Positions 30,375 to 39,843 of a stretch of 52,752 nt of DNA are shown piece after piece; within the stretch, counting starts at the first letter, position 1; each line of letters opens with the position of its first letter. Both the position numbers and the translations under genes were made by a program. The notes below the pieces were generated by a model that saw only the letters and a program-made list of their open reading frames with translations, had not been told where the DNA came from and ran no database searches. This DNA is from Candidatus Levyibacteriota bacterium. GTDB taxonomy: Bacteria > Patescibacteriota > Microgenomatia > Levybacterales > UBA12049. Where the stretch lies: positions 1 through 52,752 of the forward strand of contig JACOXW010000011.1 in assembly GCA_016182205.1 (NCBI GenBank), read 5' to 3'.

Positions 30375-31046
30375 ATGGAACAACTGACGGACATCAAATG
30401 GTTGGGACATGCGAGCTTTATGTTTACGGATATGATGTCTGGTAAGCGTATTTATTATATTGACCCTTTTGATCTGAAAGAAAAAAACCTTCAAAAGGCT
30501 GATCTTATTTTTATAACCCATGCGCATTATGATCATTGTTCCAAAGAAGATGTTCAAAAACTTATCACACAAGATACCACTGTTATTGCACCAAGTGATT
30601 GTCTAAAAAATTTAGCAATTCCTCAAAATCTTCAATTTCCTGTTCTACCTAATCAGACATATAACGTAAAAGCGTTCCAATTTATGACAATTCCTGCATA
30701 CAATACTCATCCCGACAGACTCCAGGCCCATCCAAAAGAGAATAAGTGGGTCGGATATATTTTTACGATAAATGGTAAAAAAATATATCACGCCGGTGAT
30801 ACCGATTTCATTCCTGAAATGAAAACGCTTGCAGCAATGCATCTGGATATTGCTATGCTGCCGATGGGTGGAAAATACACCATGGATGTTTCGGAAATGG
30901 CCAAAGCGGCAAATACGATTGCTGCAACCTATACTATTCCCATGCATTATAAACGACTGCTGGGCGAAAACTATAAAGAAGCAGAAGAAACACTGAAAAA
31001 ACTGGTGACGAAATCAGAGGTTAGAATTCTTTCTGAAGTACAATAG
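30375..31046 (+). CDS. MBL-fold metallo-hydrolase (UlaG-like)
   Basis: 'KWLGHASFMF', 'FITHAHYDHCSKED', 'YHAGDTDFIPEM'. Confidence 0.9.
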   Translation: MEQLTDIKWLGHASFMFTDMMSGKRIYYIDPFDLKEKNLQKADLIFITHAHYDHCSKEDVQKLITQDTTVIAPSDCLKNLAIPQNLQFPVLPNQTYNVKAFQFMTIPAYNTHPDRLQAHPKENKWVGYIFTINGKKIYHAGDTDFIPEMKTLAAMHLDIAMLPMGGKYTMDVSEMAKAANTIAATYTIPMHYKRLLGENYKEAEETLKKLVTKSEVRILSEVQ

Positions 31047-32130
31047 ACGAGTCGACTTTCAGCGCCTCAATTCCAGGCAACTTTTGACCACTTAAAAGCG
31101 AGAGCATTGCACCTCCTCCGGTTGAGCAGAAACTAAATTTATCAACAAGACCTTTCTTTTGCAAAAACTCCAGCGTGTCGCCTCCTCCCACCACTGAATA
31201 TGCACCACTATCAATTATAGCTTGAGCAAGCTGCAATGTTCCTTTTTCTGTTCCCCCACCGGTAAGCTCGTCCATTTTCCCAACTGGTCCATTCCAAATG
31301 ATAGTTTTGGCAGTTGCTATAACCTGACGAAAATTTTCAACCGATGCATCGCTCATATCAGTGCCTTCACTGTTAAGCTCAGAAACCAGAAGGATGGATT
31401 TATGCCCGTTTTGAAGCGGTTCTAGTGTCTCATGCTGGACTTTGATAAGCTCTCCTTTCTCACGTGCGATTTTTCCACCTACTAAAACAAAATCAGCAAT
31501 ATGATGCATTTTTTCTACAAGCGGAAGCTTTGTCTCCAATTTTGCCCCACCAATGATAACGACTAAAGGTCGTTTCGGATTACTCATAACCCCTTCCAGC
31601 GCTTCCACTTCTTTTTGTAAATGAAGTCCAGCAAAATGCGAAAGAAACTGAGGGACTCCAACTGTTGATGCATGTGCACGATGTGAAAGAGCAAATGCAT
31701 CATTTACATAAATATCGGCAAGCGAGGCCAACTTTTTTGCAAAGTCGGTATTATTTTCCTCTTCTTCTCTATGAAATCGTATATTCTCTAAAAGAAAAAG
31801 CTGGGGTGTTATTCTCCATCCCTCAAATGAGCCAATTGCTTCTTTTTGCATTTTCGTTTCAGCATTCCAAACTCCAAATTTTTGCTCCAACCACGCTGCT
31901 ACAGGTTCTAGACTAAGAGAAGGCGCAAATTCTCCATGAGGCCTTCCCAACTTTCCAGCAACAATGACTCTAGCGGAATGTTTGAGAAGATACTCTATAG
32001 TAGGAACCGCACAGCAAAGCCTTGTATCATCAAGAATTGCTCCATCAGCAGATAAAGGCACATCGGTATCTGCAAGTAAGAATACTTTTTTTTCAGTTAC
32101 ATCTGCTGCTTGAAGAGTGTTCAGTTTCAT
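31021..32130 (-). CDS. pgk: phosphoglycerate kinase
   Basis: 'GRPHGEFAPSLSLEPVAAWLE', 'LLENIRFHREEEEN', 'VVGGGDTLEFL', 'STGGGAMLSLLSG'. Confidence 0.96.
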   Translation of the reverse strand: MKLNTLQAADVTEKKVFLLADTDVPLSADGAILDDTRLCCAVPTIEYLLKHSARVIVAGKLGRPHGEFAPSLSLEPVAAWLEQKFGVWNAETKMQKEAIGSFEGWRITPQLFLLENIRFHREEEENNTDFAKKLASLADIYVNDAFALSHRAHASTVGVPQFLSHFAGLHLQKEVEALEGVMSNPKRPLVVIIGGAKLETKLPLVEKMHHIADFVLVGGKIAREKGELIKVQHETLEPLQNGHKSILLVSELNSEGTDMSDASVENFRQVIATAKTIIWNGPVGKMDELTGGGTEKGTLQLAQAIIDSGAYSVVGGGDTLEFLQKKGLVDKFSFCSTGGGAMLSLLSGQKLPGIEALKVDSSIVLQKEF

Positions 32131-32131
32131 A

Positions 32132-33205
32132 TCAATCAGTAAATTCCTGCGTAAACATCTCACCATAAATACCTCCGTCAATCACTCCTATGCCGATTTT
32201 ACCAAAATGCGCTGATAAAATATTTGCCTTATGTCCGGTGCTTGCCATAAGACCTTGCATTGCCAAATCGACATTCGGCGCCAATGCCAGATTCTCTCCT
32301 GCTGAGGTGAATAAAATATTTTCTCTTGTCATGCGATCAAATGGCGACTCTCCACCGGGAGAATAATGAGAAAAATATCCCTCAGCAAACATTTTCCGTG
32401 AATAACTCCGGGCAAGCTCACGAAGCGCAGGATCCATAGCAAGCGGTGACAGGCCACGCTGTAAACGTTCTTTATTTACCAAAACAAGCATTCTTTCTTC
32501 TGCTTGGTTGTCAACTGTCACATCTGTTGTATGAAAATGGAGCTTAACTGTTTCATCGCTCTCAGGTTTAACAGTCAGGAAGTTAAGCGTGTCACTCACG
32601 GCACCTCCAAAAACAGCATTAAGACTCTTTTCAGCTGCCTGGGCGCGAATCACCAAAGGATTGGCAAATTGCGACGACGTTATCATTTTTTTAAGATACG
32701 GAGAAAACGGTAATGCAACAATCATAGTAAAAAGAAATGAAAGAAGAATAACTGCTGAGATAACTGCCGGAATTATGCCAAGTAATGAATTCGTCGTTTG
32801 CAAAAATGCATATGGGACATTCGGAGAAATTAAAGACTGCTGGGGAAGCTTTTTTGAAAGAAATCGCAACAATAAACGAAGTAAAAAATTGGTAATAATT
32901 TCTACTATAAACGCCGTAATAAAGAACCCAAACGCGTTTGCAAATCCAATTGGTATACCAACATACTGTACTAATTGCTCACCTACCGTGTTGTAGAAGC
33001 GTAAACCGGTTGCGAATGCGATTACAAAACTTGCTAAATCAAAACATGCCGCAATAAAACCGATTGAGAACCCTTCAAGTGCATAAAAAATCATAACAAT
33101 TACTATAACAATATCCACCCAATTAAGGCTCAACCTATGAAGTGAAAATGTTTCCAGGTATGAACCAAGCGTTTCAAGAAATGGCATATACCGATTATTA
33201 TACAT
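32132..33205 (-). CDS. CvpA-like membrane domain fused to CAP/SCP domain
   Basis: N-terminal CvpA-like TM region ('VDIVIVIVMIFYALEGFSIGFIAACFDLASFVIAFATG'); C-terminal CAP ('VNKERLQRGLSPLAMDPALRELARSYSRKMFAEGYFSHYSPGGESPFDR...AGENLALA...STGHKANIL'). Confidence 0.9.
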   Translation of the reverse strand: MYNNRYMPFLETLGSYLETFSLHRLSLNWVDIVIVIVMIFYALEGFSIGFIAACFDLASFVIAFATGLRFYNTVGEQLVQYVGIPIGFANAFGFFITAFIVEIITNFLLRLLLRFLSKKLPQQSLISPNVPYAFLQTTNSLLGIIPAVISAVILLSFLFTMIVALPFSPYLKKMITSSQFANPLVIRAQAAEKSLNAVFGGAVSDTLNFLTVKPESDETVKLHFHTTDVTVDNQAEERMLVLVNKERLQRGLSPLAMDPALRELARSYSRKMFAEGYFSHYSPGGESPFDRMTRENILFTSAGENLALAPNVDLAMQGLMASTGHKANILSAHFGKIGIGVIDGGIYGEMFTQEFTD

Positions 33206-33249
33206 GACTGTTCACTCTAGTTGTCAGTCCATCACTTCAATGCTATGAT

Positions 33250-35409
33250 ATGAAGCAGCATATGAAGAAAAATCAGACCATTTTTTCTTCCCTCCTTTTA
33301 TATTGGAGATTTGTAATTGTTATCGGAATTTTTGTCTTGGGAGTATATTTTCTAGTATTAAAAGACTTACCTTCTCCTACTTATCTTACCAGTGATAAAC
33401 AACCCCAGTCCACACAAATTTTTGATAGAAACGGCGCATTACTCTACACCGTCTATGCACAAAAAAACAGAACATTCATACCTCTCTCTACCATTCCGCA
33501 GTATGTGCAATACGCAACAATCGCAATCGAAGACAAAGATTTTTATCGCCATGGCGCAATTGATATACGTGGAATTATGCGTGCTCTCTATTCAATCATC
33601 TTTCACAAACAAATCCAAGGCGGATCAACGCTTACCCAGCAACTTGTTAAAAATACGTTGTTAACCCCGGAACAAACAATTCCACGAAAAATAAAAGAGG
33701 TTATCCTAGCCTATGCCACGGAAACACTTTATACCAAAAATAAGATCCTTGAGATGTATCTAAATCAGGTGCCCTATGGTGGCACTGCATGGGGTATAGA
33801 AGCAGCTGCTCAAACATACTTCAATAAACATGCAAAGGATCTTGATCTTTCGGAAAGTGCGCTTCTGGCAGGATTACCGGAAGCGCCCACGACGCTTTCT
33901 CCTTTTGGCGCACATCCCGAGTTGGCAAAGCGGCGTCAAGTTGAAGTTCTTCGCAAAATGAGAGAACAAGGCTACATAACACGAGACCAAGAAGAAAAAG
34001 CCATAAACCAAGAGCTGAAATATCAAAAAGCCGTAAATGATATTCAAGCGCCTCATTTTGTTCTCTATATAAAAGATTTACTTGTAAAAAAATATGGAGA
34101 GCATGTTGTAGAAGAGGGAGGATTACGAGTCAAGACATCCCTTGATCTACCTCTTCAGAATTTTGCTCAGGATGCTGTGGCATCAGAAGTAGCAAAACTC
34201 AAATCATCCCGCGTAGGAAACGGCGCAGCTATGGTGACAAATCCGGCAACAGGTGAAATTCTTGCGATGGTAGGAAGTAAAGATTATTTCGATATTGAAA
34301 ATGACGGAAATGTAAATGTCACTTTAGCACTTCGTCAACCGGGCTCTTCTATAAAACCAATCAACTACGCTGTGGGTCTAATAAAAGGATATACTGCGGC
34401 AACACCGTTTGTGGACAAACCAACTTGCTACCCCAGCCCACAGGGACAATATTGCCCGCAAAATTACGATGGAAAATATCACGGTGTTGTGCAAATGCGA
34501 TTTACATTGGGTAACTCCTTAAATATTCCTGCCGTAAAAATGTTAAAACTCAACGGTGTTGATGCGATGATTGCCACCGCTTCAGCAATGGGAATAACAA
34601 CGTTTGATCAACCCCAACGGTACGGACTGTCCCTAACATTGGGAGGCGGTGAAGTAACGATGCTTGAGATGGCTACAGCATTTGGAGTCTTTGCCAACGG
34701 TGGTTACCGTATTGATCTTCACCCTATTCTTAAGGTATCAAACGCAAATGGAAAAGTGCTGGAAGAATATAAACCGTTCCCAAACCCGATCTTTGGCAAA
34801 CAAGTTCTTCCGCCCGGTGTTGCATATATCATTTCTCAAATACTCATAGACAACAACGCACGACTGCTGGGATTTGGACCAAGCTCCGAGCTTAAGATTG
34901 ATAACCAACCAGTGGCAGTAAAAACAGGTACAACAAACGATTTTCGAGACAACTGGACAATCGGGTATACTCCAACGGATCTTGTCGTAGCATGGGTAGG
35001 TAACAACGATAATACTCCGATGGGAGGACTCACCTCAGGAGTAACCGGCGCAGCACCAATTTGGCACAACGTTATGGCTCATATTCTGGAAGGAAAACAA
35101 GCACAATGGCCAAGAAAACCAGATAACGTTATTGGCAAGTATATTTGCTCAACATCTGGTTTACTCCCTTCAGCTCAAGATTCACCAAATAAATGCCCGA
35201 CGCGGTTTGAATATTTCATTAAAGGAACTGAACCAAAGCTAGGTGAACCAAGCTCGCAAAAAGTTTTTGTTGATAAAGGAACCGGCGATCTTGCAAAACC
35301 GGGCCAGACTGACAACGTGGAGGAGAAAGAATCAGTCATTATCACCGACCCGACTGGCGACCGATTTTGCCTGTCCTGCGCACATCCTGAGTTGGCACCT
35401 AAACCATAA
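33250..35409 (+). CDS. class A penicillin-binding protein (transglycosylase/transpeptidase)
   Basis: GT51 'ATIAIEDKDFYRHGAIDIRGI', 'GGSTLTQQLVKNTLL'; TP 'RQPGSSIKP', 'VKTGTTNDFRDNWTIGYTP'. Confidence 0.96.
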   Translation: MKQHMKKNQTIFSSLLLYWRFVIVIGIFVLGVYFLVLKDLPSPTYLTSDKQPQSTQIFDRNGALLYTVYAQKNRTFIPLSTIPQYVQYATIAIEDKDFYRHGAIDIRGIMRALYSIIFHKQIQGGSTLTQQLVKNTLLTPEQTIPRKIKEVILAYATETLYTKNKILEMYLNQVPYGGTAWGIEAAAQTYFNKHAKDLDLSESALLAGLPEAPTTLSPFGAHPELAKRRQVEVLRKMREQGYITRDQEEKAINQELKYQKAVNDIQAPHFVLYIKDLLVKKYGEHVVEEGGLRVKTSLDLPLQNFAQDAVASEVAKLKSSRVGNGAAMVTNPATGEILAMVGSKDYFDIENDGNVNVTLALRQPGSSIKPINYAVGLIKGYTAATPFVDKPTCYPSPQGQYCPQNYDGKYHGVVQMRFTLGNSLNIPAVKMLKLNGVDAMIATASAMGITTFDQPQRYGLSLTLGGGEVTMLEMATAFGVFANGGYRIDLHPILKVSNANGKVLEEYKPFPNPIFGKQVLPPGVAYIISQILIDNNARLLGFGPSSELKIDNQPVAVKTGTTNDFRDNWTIGYTPTDLVVAWVGNNDNTPMGGLTSGVTGAAPIWHNVMAHILEGKQAQWPRKPDNVIGKYICSTSGLLPSAQDSPNKCPTRFEYFIKGTEPKLGEPSSQKVFVDKGTGDLAKPGQTDNVEEKESVIITDPTGDRFCLSCAHPELAPKP

Positions 35410-35496
35410 AACTATAACGCTTAAGTAAATTCCCTCTTTTCAAGGCGAGATACCTATAGTATAATCTGGCTGCAATTCCCTGCCGTTTCTCATTCT

Positions 35497-37905
35497 ATGA
35501 TTTTTATAATTCAGGTGCTTGCTCTTATTCTAAAGAGTCTTATTGCTGTCGGTGATAGTGTTCTTTTTTTTGTACACCGATTAGAAACAGGTATCATTCT
35601 TTGTTTGTTATTCATTCGTTCAAACATCCAAAAACTGAATACCATGCTTTACAACGCTATTCTCTCTCTTAAAAAAGCGAGCAAAAAAATAAGGCTGGAA
35701 ATCTTTTCTAAACCATTGAAACGTTTCCGGGCGCACCTCTTCACATTACAAGCAAAACGCTCTAAGACACTCCTGCAGGTAAAAAGAAGAAAAAAGAACC
35801 TAACAAAAACCTCCTTCTTTTCTCTCTCTTTCTTCATGCGTCATATGAAAAAAGGTTCAGAAGAATCGAAAAAACAAACGATTACAAAGAACTCACTGCA
35901 GAAAAAGTTCCATAAAAAACCGTTATTCTCACTTCATTTACCTTTTATTATTAAGTTTCGCTACTTTCTGGCAGGCAGTATCTTTTCATTTTTGTTTCTT
36001 TTTCTTCCTCTTCTTTTCCTTATCTTTCTGCAAGACCTCCCAAATCCCAAAAGCATGTCTATGGGACAAATACCGCAAACGACAAAGATATACGACAGAA
36101 ATGGCACACTTCTCTACCAAATCTATGGAGGTCAAAATAGAACTATTGTTCCTCTCTCAGACATACCCAAATATCTTCAGCTTGCGACCATCGCAACTGA
36201 AGACAAGGATTTCTACAAGCACCCTGGCTTTGATATTTTAGCCATTATTCGCTCTGCCATAGAAAATGCGTCTGGAAAACAGCTGCAGGGAGGGTCTACA
36301 CTTACCCAACAGCTTATTAAATCAGCGCTTCTTTCGCCTGAAACCAGTATCAGCCGAAAGGTAAAAGAAGCAATACTTGCCTTCTGGGCGGAACGTATTT
36401 ATACAAAAAATCAAATCCTTGAAATGTATTTCAACCAAATTCCCTACGGTGGCACTGCATGGGGAGCGGAAGCAGCTGCGCAGACATATTTTGGAAAACA
36501 TGTAAAAGAACTTAATCTTGCGGAATCGGCATTTCTGGCAGGAATTCCTCGTGCTCCCACAATCTACTCCCCTTATGGATCTACACCAACGCTTTGGAAA
36601 AAAAGGCAGAAAGAAGTGTTATATCGCATGGTTGGGCAGAAGTACATTACAGAGAAAGAAGCTAAAGCTGCGCTTTCTTGGGAGCTGACGTTTGAGAAAC
36701 CACAAACACCAATTCATGCTCCTCATTTTGTCATGTATGTAAAAGATTTTCTCGTCCGAAAATACGGACTGCCTATGGTGGAGAAAGGAGGACTAACGGT
36801 TCGCACCAGTATTGACTTGAAATCACAAGAAAATGTTGAAAAAATTGTCGCTGAAGAAGTAAATAACGATGCGTATCTGAATCTGACCAACGGCGCAGCT
36901 GTAGTGACAAATCCTAAGAATGGAGATATTTTGGCTATGGTCGGAAGCCGCGATTTTACATACCCGAAATTCGGTAATGTCAACGTTGCTACATCTCTTC
37001 GCCAACCTGGATCATCCATAAAAGTTCTTACCTATAGCGCAGCGCTTTCCTCCGGATTAACAGCAGCTACTATTCTGGATGACTCACCAATTACATTTAC
37101 CTATCCTGGAGGTCCTTCCTACACTCCGGTCAACTATGACGGGAAATCACACGGACGAATTCCTCTTCGCATTGCCTTTGCAAATTCATTCAATATCACC
37201 GCAGTACGAACACTCAACCAAATAGGCATTCCAACTATGGTGCAGCTTGGAAAACGGATGGGAATAAAAAGTTGGGGCGACCCAGAAGAATACGGCCTTT
37301 CAATTACACTGGGAGCAGCCGAGGCAACGATGCTTGATATGGCCACAGTCTATGGAAGCGTAGCAAACGGCGGAGAAAAAATAGAACTCAACCCGATTAT
37401 TGAAATCACAGACTTTAAAGGAAATATATTGGAGAAAAAACAAGATGTTTATGCAGAAAGAGTGCTTGATAAAGGAGTTGCCTATATTATTTCCAATATC
37501 CTTTCAGATAACGGAGCGCGAGCAGCTGCATTTGGCCCAAACTCAGTGCTCCAAATTCCCGGTAAAACAGTCTCAGTGAAAACCGGCACGACCGACTGGA
37601 AAAAGGATAATTGGACGATCGGGTATACTCCCTCTTATGTTGTAACAGTATGGGTAGGCAATAATGACGGCAGTCCTATGAGCCAAACACTTGCTTCAGG
37701 CATCACCGGTGCTGCGCCGATTTGGAACAAAATCATGACCATGCTTTTAGCAGATAAAGAAGATGAAAAACCAATAGTACCGGATAACATCGTGGCCAAA
37801 GCATGCTTGGGAAGAATGGAATGGTTTGTACGGGGAACAGAAAATTCTGTCAATTGCGCATACGTTTTCCCCACACGTAAACCATCACCTGAGCAAACAC
37901 ATTGA
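35497..37905 (+). CDS. class A penicillin-binding protein with long basic N-terminal extension
   Basis: GT51 'ATIATEDKDFYKHPGFD', 'GGSTLTQQLIKSALL'; TP 'RQPGSSIKVLTY', 'VKTGTTDWKKDNWTIGYTP'; about 160 aa extra N-terminus. Confidence 0.95.
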   Translation: MIFIIQVLALILKSLIAVGDSVLFFVHRLETGIILCLLFIRSNIQKLNTMLYNAILSLKKASKKIRLEIFSKPLKRFRAHLFTLQAKRSKTLLQVKRRKKNLTKTSFFSLSFFMRHMKKGSEESKKQTITKNSLQKKFHKKPLFSLHLPFIIKFRYFLAGSIFSFLFLFLPLLFLIFLQDLPNPKSMSMGQIPQTTKIYDRNGTLLYQIYGGQNRTIVPLSDIPKYLQLATIATEDKDFYKHPGFDILAIIRSAIENASGKQLQGGSTLTQQLIKSALLSPETSISRKVKEAILAFWAERIYTKNQILEMYFNQIPYGGTAWGAEAAAQTYFGKHVKELNLAESAFLAGIPRAPTIYSPYGSTPTLWKKRQKEVLYRMVGQKYITEKEAKAALSWELTFEKPQTPIHAPHFVMYVKDFLVRKYGLPMVEKGGLTVRTSIDLKSQENVEKIVAEEVNNDAYLNLTNGAAVVTNPKNGDILAMVGSRDFTYPKFGNVNVATSLRQPGSSIKVLTYSAALSSGLTAATILDDSPITFTYPGGPSYTPVNYDGKSHGRIPLRIAFANSFNITAVRTLNQIGIPTMVQLGKRMGIKSWGDPEEYGLSITLGAAEATMLDMATVYGSVANGGEKIELNPIIEITDFKGNILEKKQDVYAERVLDKGVAYIISNILSDNGARAAAFGPNSVLQIPGKTVSVKTGTTDWKKDNWTIGYTPSYVVTVWVGNNDGSPMSQTLASGITGAAPIWNKIMTMLLADKEDEKPIVPDNIVAKACLGRMEWFVRGTENSVNCAYVFPTRKPSPEQTH

Positions 37906-38559
37906 CTATTCTCCTTTTACTAATGACTCCAAAAGCGTATATTGTTCCTTCGGATTTCCTCGAAATAAAAAGCTGGTGGTAACAAAACGGGTAACACCCG
38001 TGTCTTTTGCTAAAACAATCGTATTCTCATTGACCCCTCCATCCACTTCAATAGGGAAAAATGGTAGATTGTTTTCTGTTGCCAAACGACGTGCAGTTTT
38101 TACTTTCTCAAGCCGTTCTGGCAGAAATGGCGGGCCAGAAAACCCCACTTGTTGTGAGGTATAAAACAAAAGACAATCCACGTCTTCAAACGGAACTGGT
38201 GACTTTCCAAACGCTGTCGGGCCATCAATTGCAAGTCCTACCTCTCCGAGCAGTTGCCCTTTTGCAACAAATTCGGAAATATCACTCATTTTCTCAATAT
38301 GCCCCAAAAATCGTTTAAATCCTGCATCAGCAAATGACTGTAGATATTGTATTGGTTCCTCAACCATCATATGAACTTCAAAGAAGATTTCACTGGTATA
38401 TTTCTTGAAAGGCTCCGGATCCATAAGGGTTATATTGTCAACAAATTTACCGTCCAGAAGATCGATGTGGATTGTTTTTGCGAATGGCAAAACTAGCTCG
38501 ATTTTTCGCTCAATCTCACTCCACTCTTTTTCTAAAATACCAGGAATTATTTCAAGCAT
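37906..38559 (-). CDS. rpe: ribulose-phosphate 3-epimerase family protein
   Basis: 'TIHIDLLDGKFVDNITL', 'FEVHMMVEEP', 'IEVDGGVNENTI'. Confidence 0.85.
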   Translation of the reverse strand: MLEIIPGILEKEWSEIERKIELVLPFAKTIHIDLLDGKFVDNITLMDPEPFKKYTSEIFFEVHMMVEEPIQYLQSFADAGFKRFLGHIEKMSDISEFVAKGQLLGEVGLAIDGPTAFGKSPVPFEDVDCLLFYTSQQVGFSGPPFLPERLEKVKTARRLATENNLPFFPIEVDGGVNENTIVLAKDTGVTRFVTTSFLFRGNPKEQYTLLESLVKGE

Positions 38560-39055
38560 TGTTTTCTATGTGTTTTATCTTATTTACTCTTCTTGCATGT
38601 CGTTCTTCTTGTGAAGCAGCAGTATTTAGGAATATTTTTACTGCCTGTATCGCATCCTCCTGTGTCAAGAACCGAACACCTAAAGACAACATATTTGCGT
38701 GATTATGTTGCCTTGTTAGTTTTACAATCTCAAAAGCATCTGTGCTTGTTTTTCCACTAATATCTACTGCTTGCGCGGGTGCCGCGGGAGTATAAAACAA
38801 CGCACATCGAACTCCTTTATATTTATTTGCTACCATTTGTTCTCCCTGTCCTGACCCTCCCATGATAATTCCTAAAGACGTTTGATCTTTTGATACACCT
38901 TCTGCAGCTTTTCCAATGAAATCCGGATAATCATCGTCTCTATCATATTCATATGCGCCACAATCCTCTACATCATATCCTTCTTTTTCAAGAAAATTTT
39001 TTATGGTATTTTTTAACTCTAGTCCTGTATGATCTGTCGCAAGATATATTTTCAT
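38552..39055 (-). CDS. rpiB: ribose 5-phosphate isomerase B
   Basis: 'IYLATDHTGLELKNTIKNFL', 'GIIMGGSGQGEQMVANKYKGVRCALFY', 'HNHANMLSLGVRFL'. Confidence 0.95.
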   Translation of the reverse strand: MKIYLATDHTGLELKNTIKNFLEKEGYDVEDCGAYEYDRDDDYPDFIGKAAEGVSKDQTSLGIIMGGSGQGEQMVANKYKGVRCALFYTPAAPAQAVDISGKTSTDAFEIVKLTRQHNHANMLSLGVRFLTQEDAIQAVKIFLNTAASQEERHARRVNKIKHIENNA

Positions 39056-39840
39056 TACTTTGTAAAAACAATTTCTTTTATTTTTTTTGTCAAAGACAGA
39101 GGATCTTTATCCTGCCAGATATTTCTTCCGATTGCCATACCAATCGCCCCGCTTTGCATAATGCTTCTAGCGGTTCTAAGAAATGTTTCTTCATCCATTT
39201 TCGCTCCTCCTGATACAACAACTTTTGTTTTTCCGGCTTCTTTCACTGCCAGTGTTAATGCATCCAAGCTTCCTGGATATTGAAGTTTTATAATATCTGC
39301 ACCCAATTCCATACCTATTCTCGCTGCATAAGCAGTAAGTTCTTTTTTTCCTGGTATTGTTTGAAATTTTTCATTTACTGCTTTTCCCCTTGGATACATC
39401 CAAGCAATTACGGGAATCTGCTTTTCGTGCGCCTTATAGACAATGCGAGCTAACTGAGAAGTCATGTCATTTTCATAACTGCTTCCAACATATACAGTAT
39501 ACCCTACCGCAGATGCACCAAGTGCTATCGCCTCCTCCACAGAACACAAAAGCGGAGCAAAAGGATCATTGTCTCTTACCAAGCTAGTTTTACCGTTTAA
39601 CTTTACGATAAGTGGAATTCTACCTTGTAGATCTCCTGCCCATAATGCGCTGGTGTAGTATTTTTCGGCAACCCCTTTCTGAAAAATAATGCCGGTATAG
39701 CCACCTTCGACTCCGATTTTTAATATATATCCCGGATCTATATTCTCATCATTAAAATCAGACGGTCCGTGTTCTAAGCCCTGATCATAGGCCAGAAATA
39801 ATACTTTTCCCTGGCTTGTAATTTTCTCAAGCGATACCAT
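39055..39840 (-). CDS. class I fructose-bisphosphate aldolase (DhnA/FbaB type)
   Basis: 'LAYDQGLEHGPSDF', 'IIKLQYPGS', 'KVVVSGGAKMDEETFL', 'GAIGMAIGRNIWQ'. Confidence 0.92.
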   Translation of the reverse strand: MVSLEKITSQGKVLFLAYDQGLEHGPSDFNDENIDPGYILKIGVEGGYTGIIFQKGVAEKYYTSALWAGDLQGRIPLIVKLNGKTSLVRDNDPFAPLLCSVEEAIALGASAVGYTVYVGSSYENDMTSQLARIVYKAHEKQIPVIAWMYPRGKAVNEKFQTIPGKKELTAYAARIGMELGADIIKLQYPGSLDALTLAVKEAGKTKVVVSGGAKMDEETFLRTARSIMQSGAIGMAIGRNIWQDKDPLSLTKKIKEIVFTK

Positions 39841-39843
39841 AGG

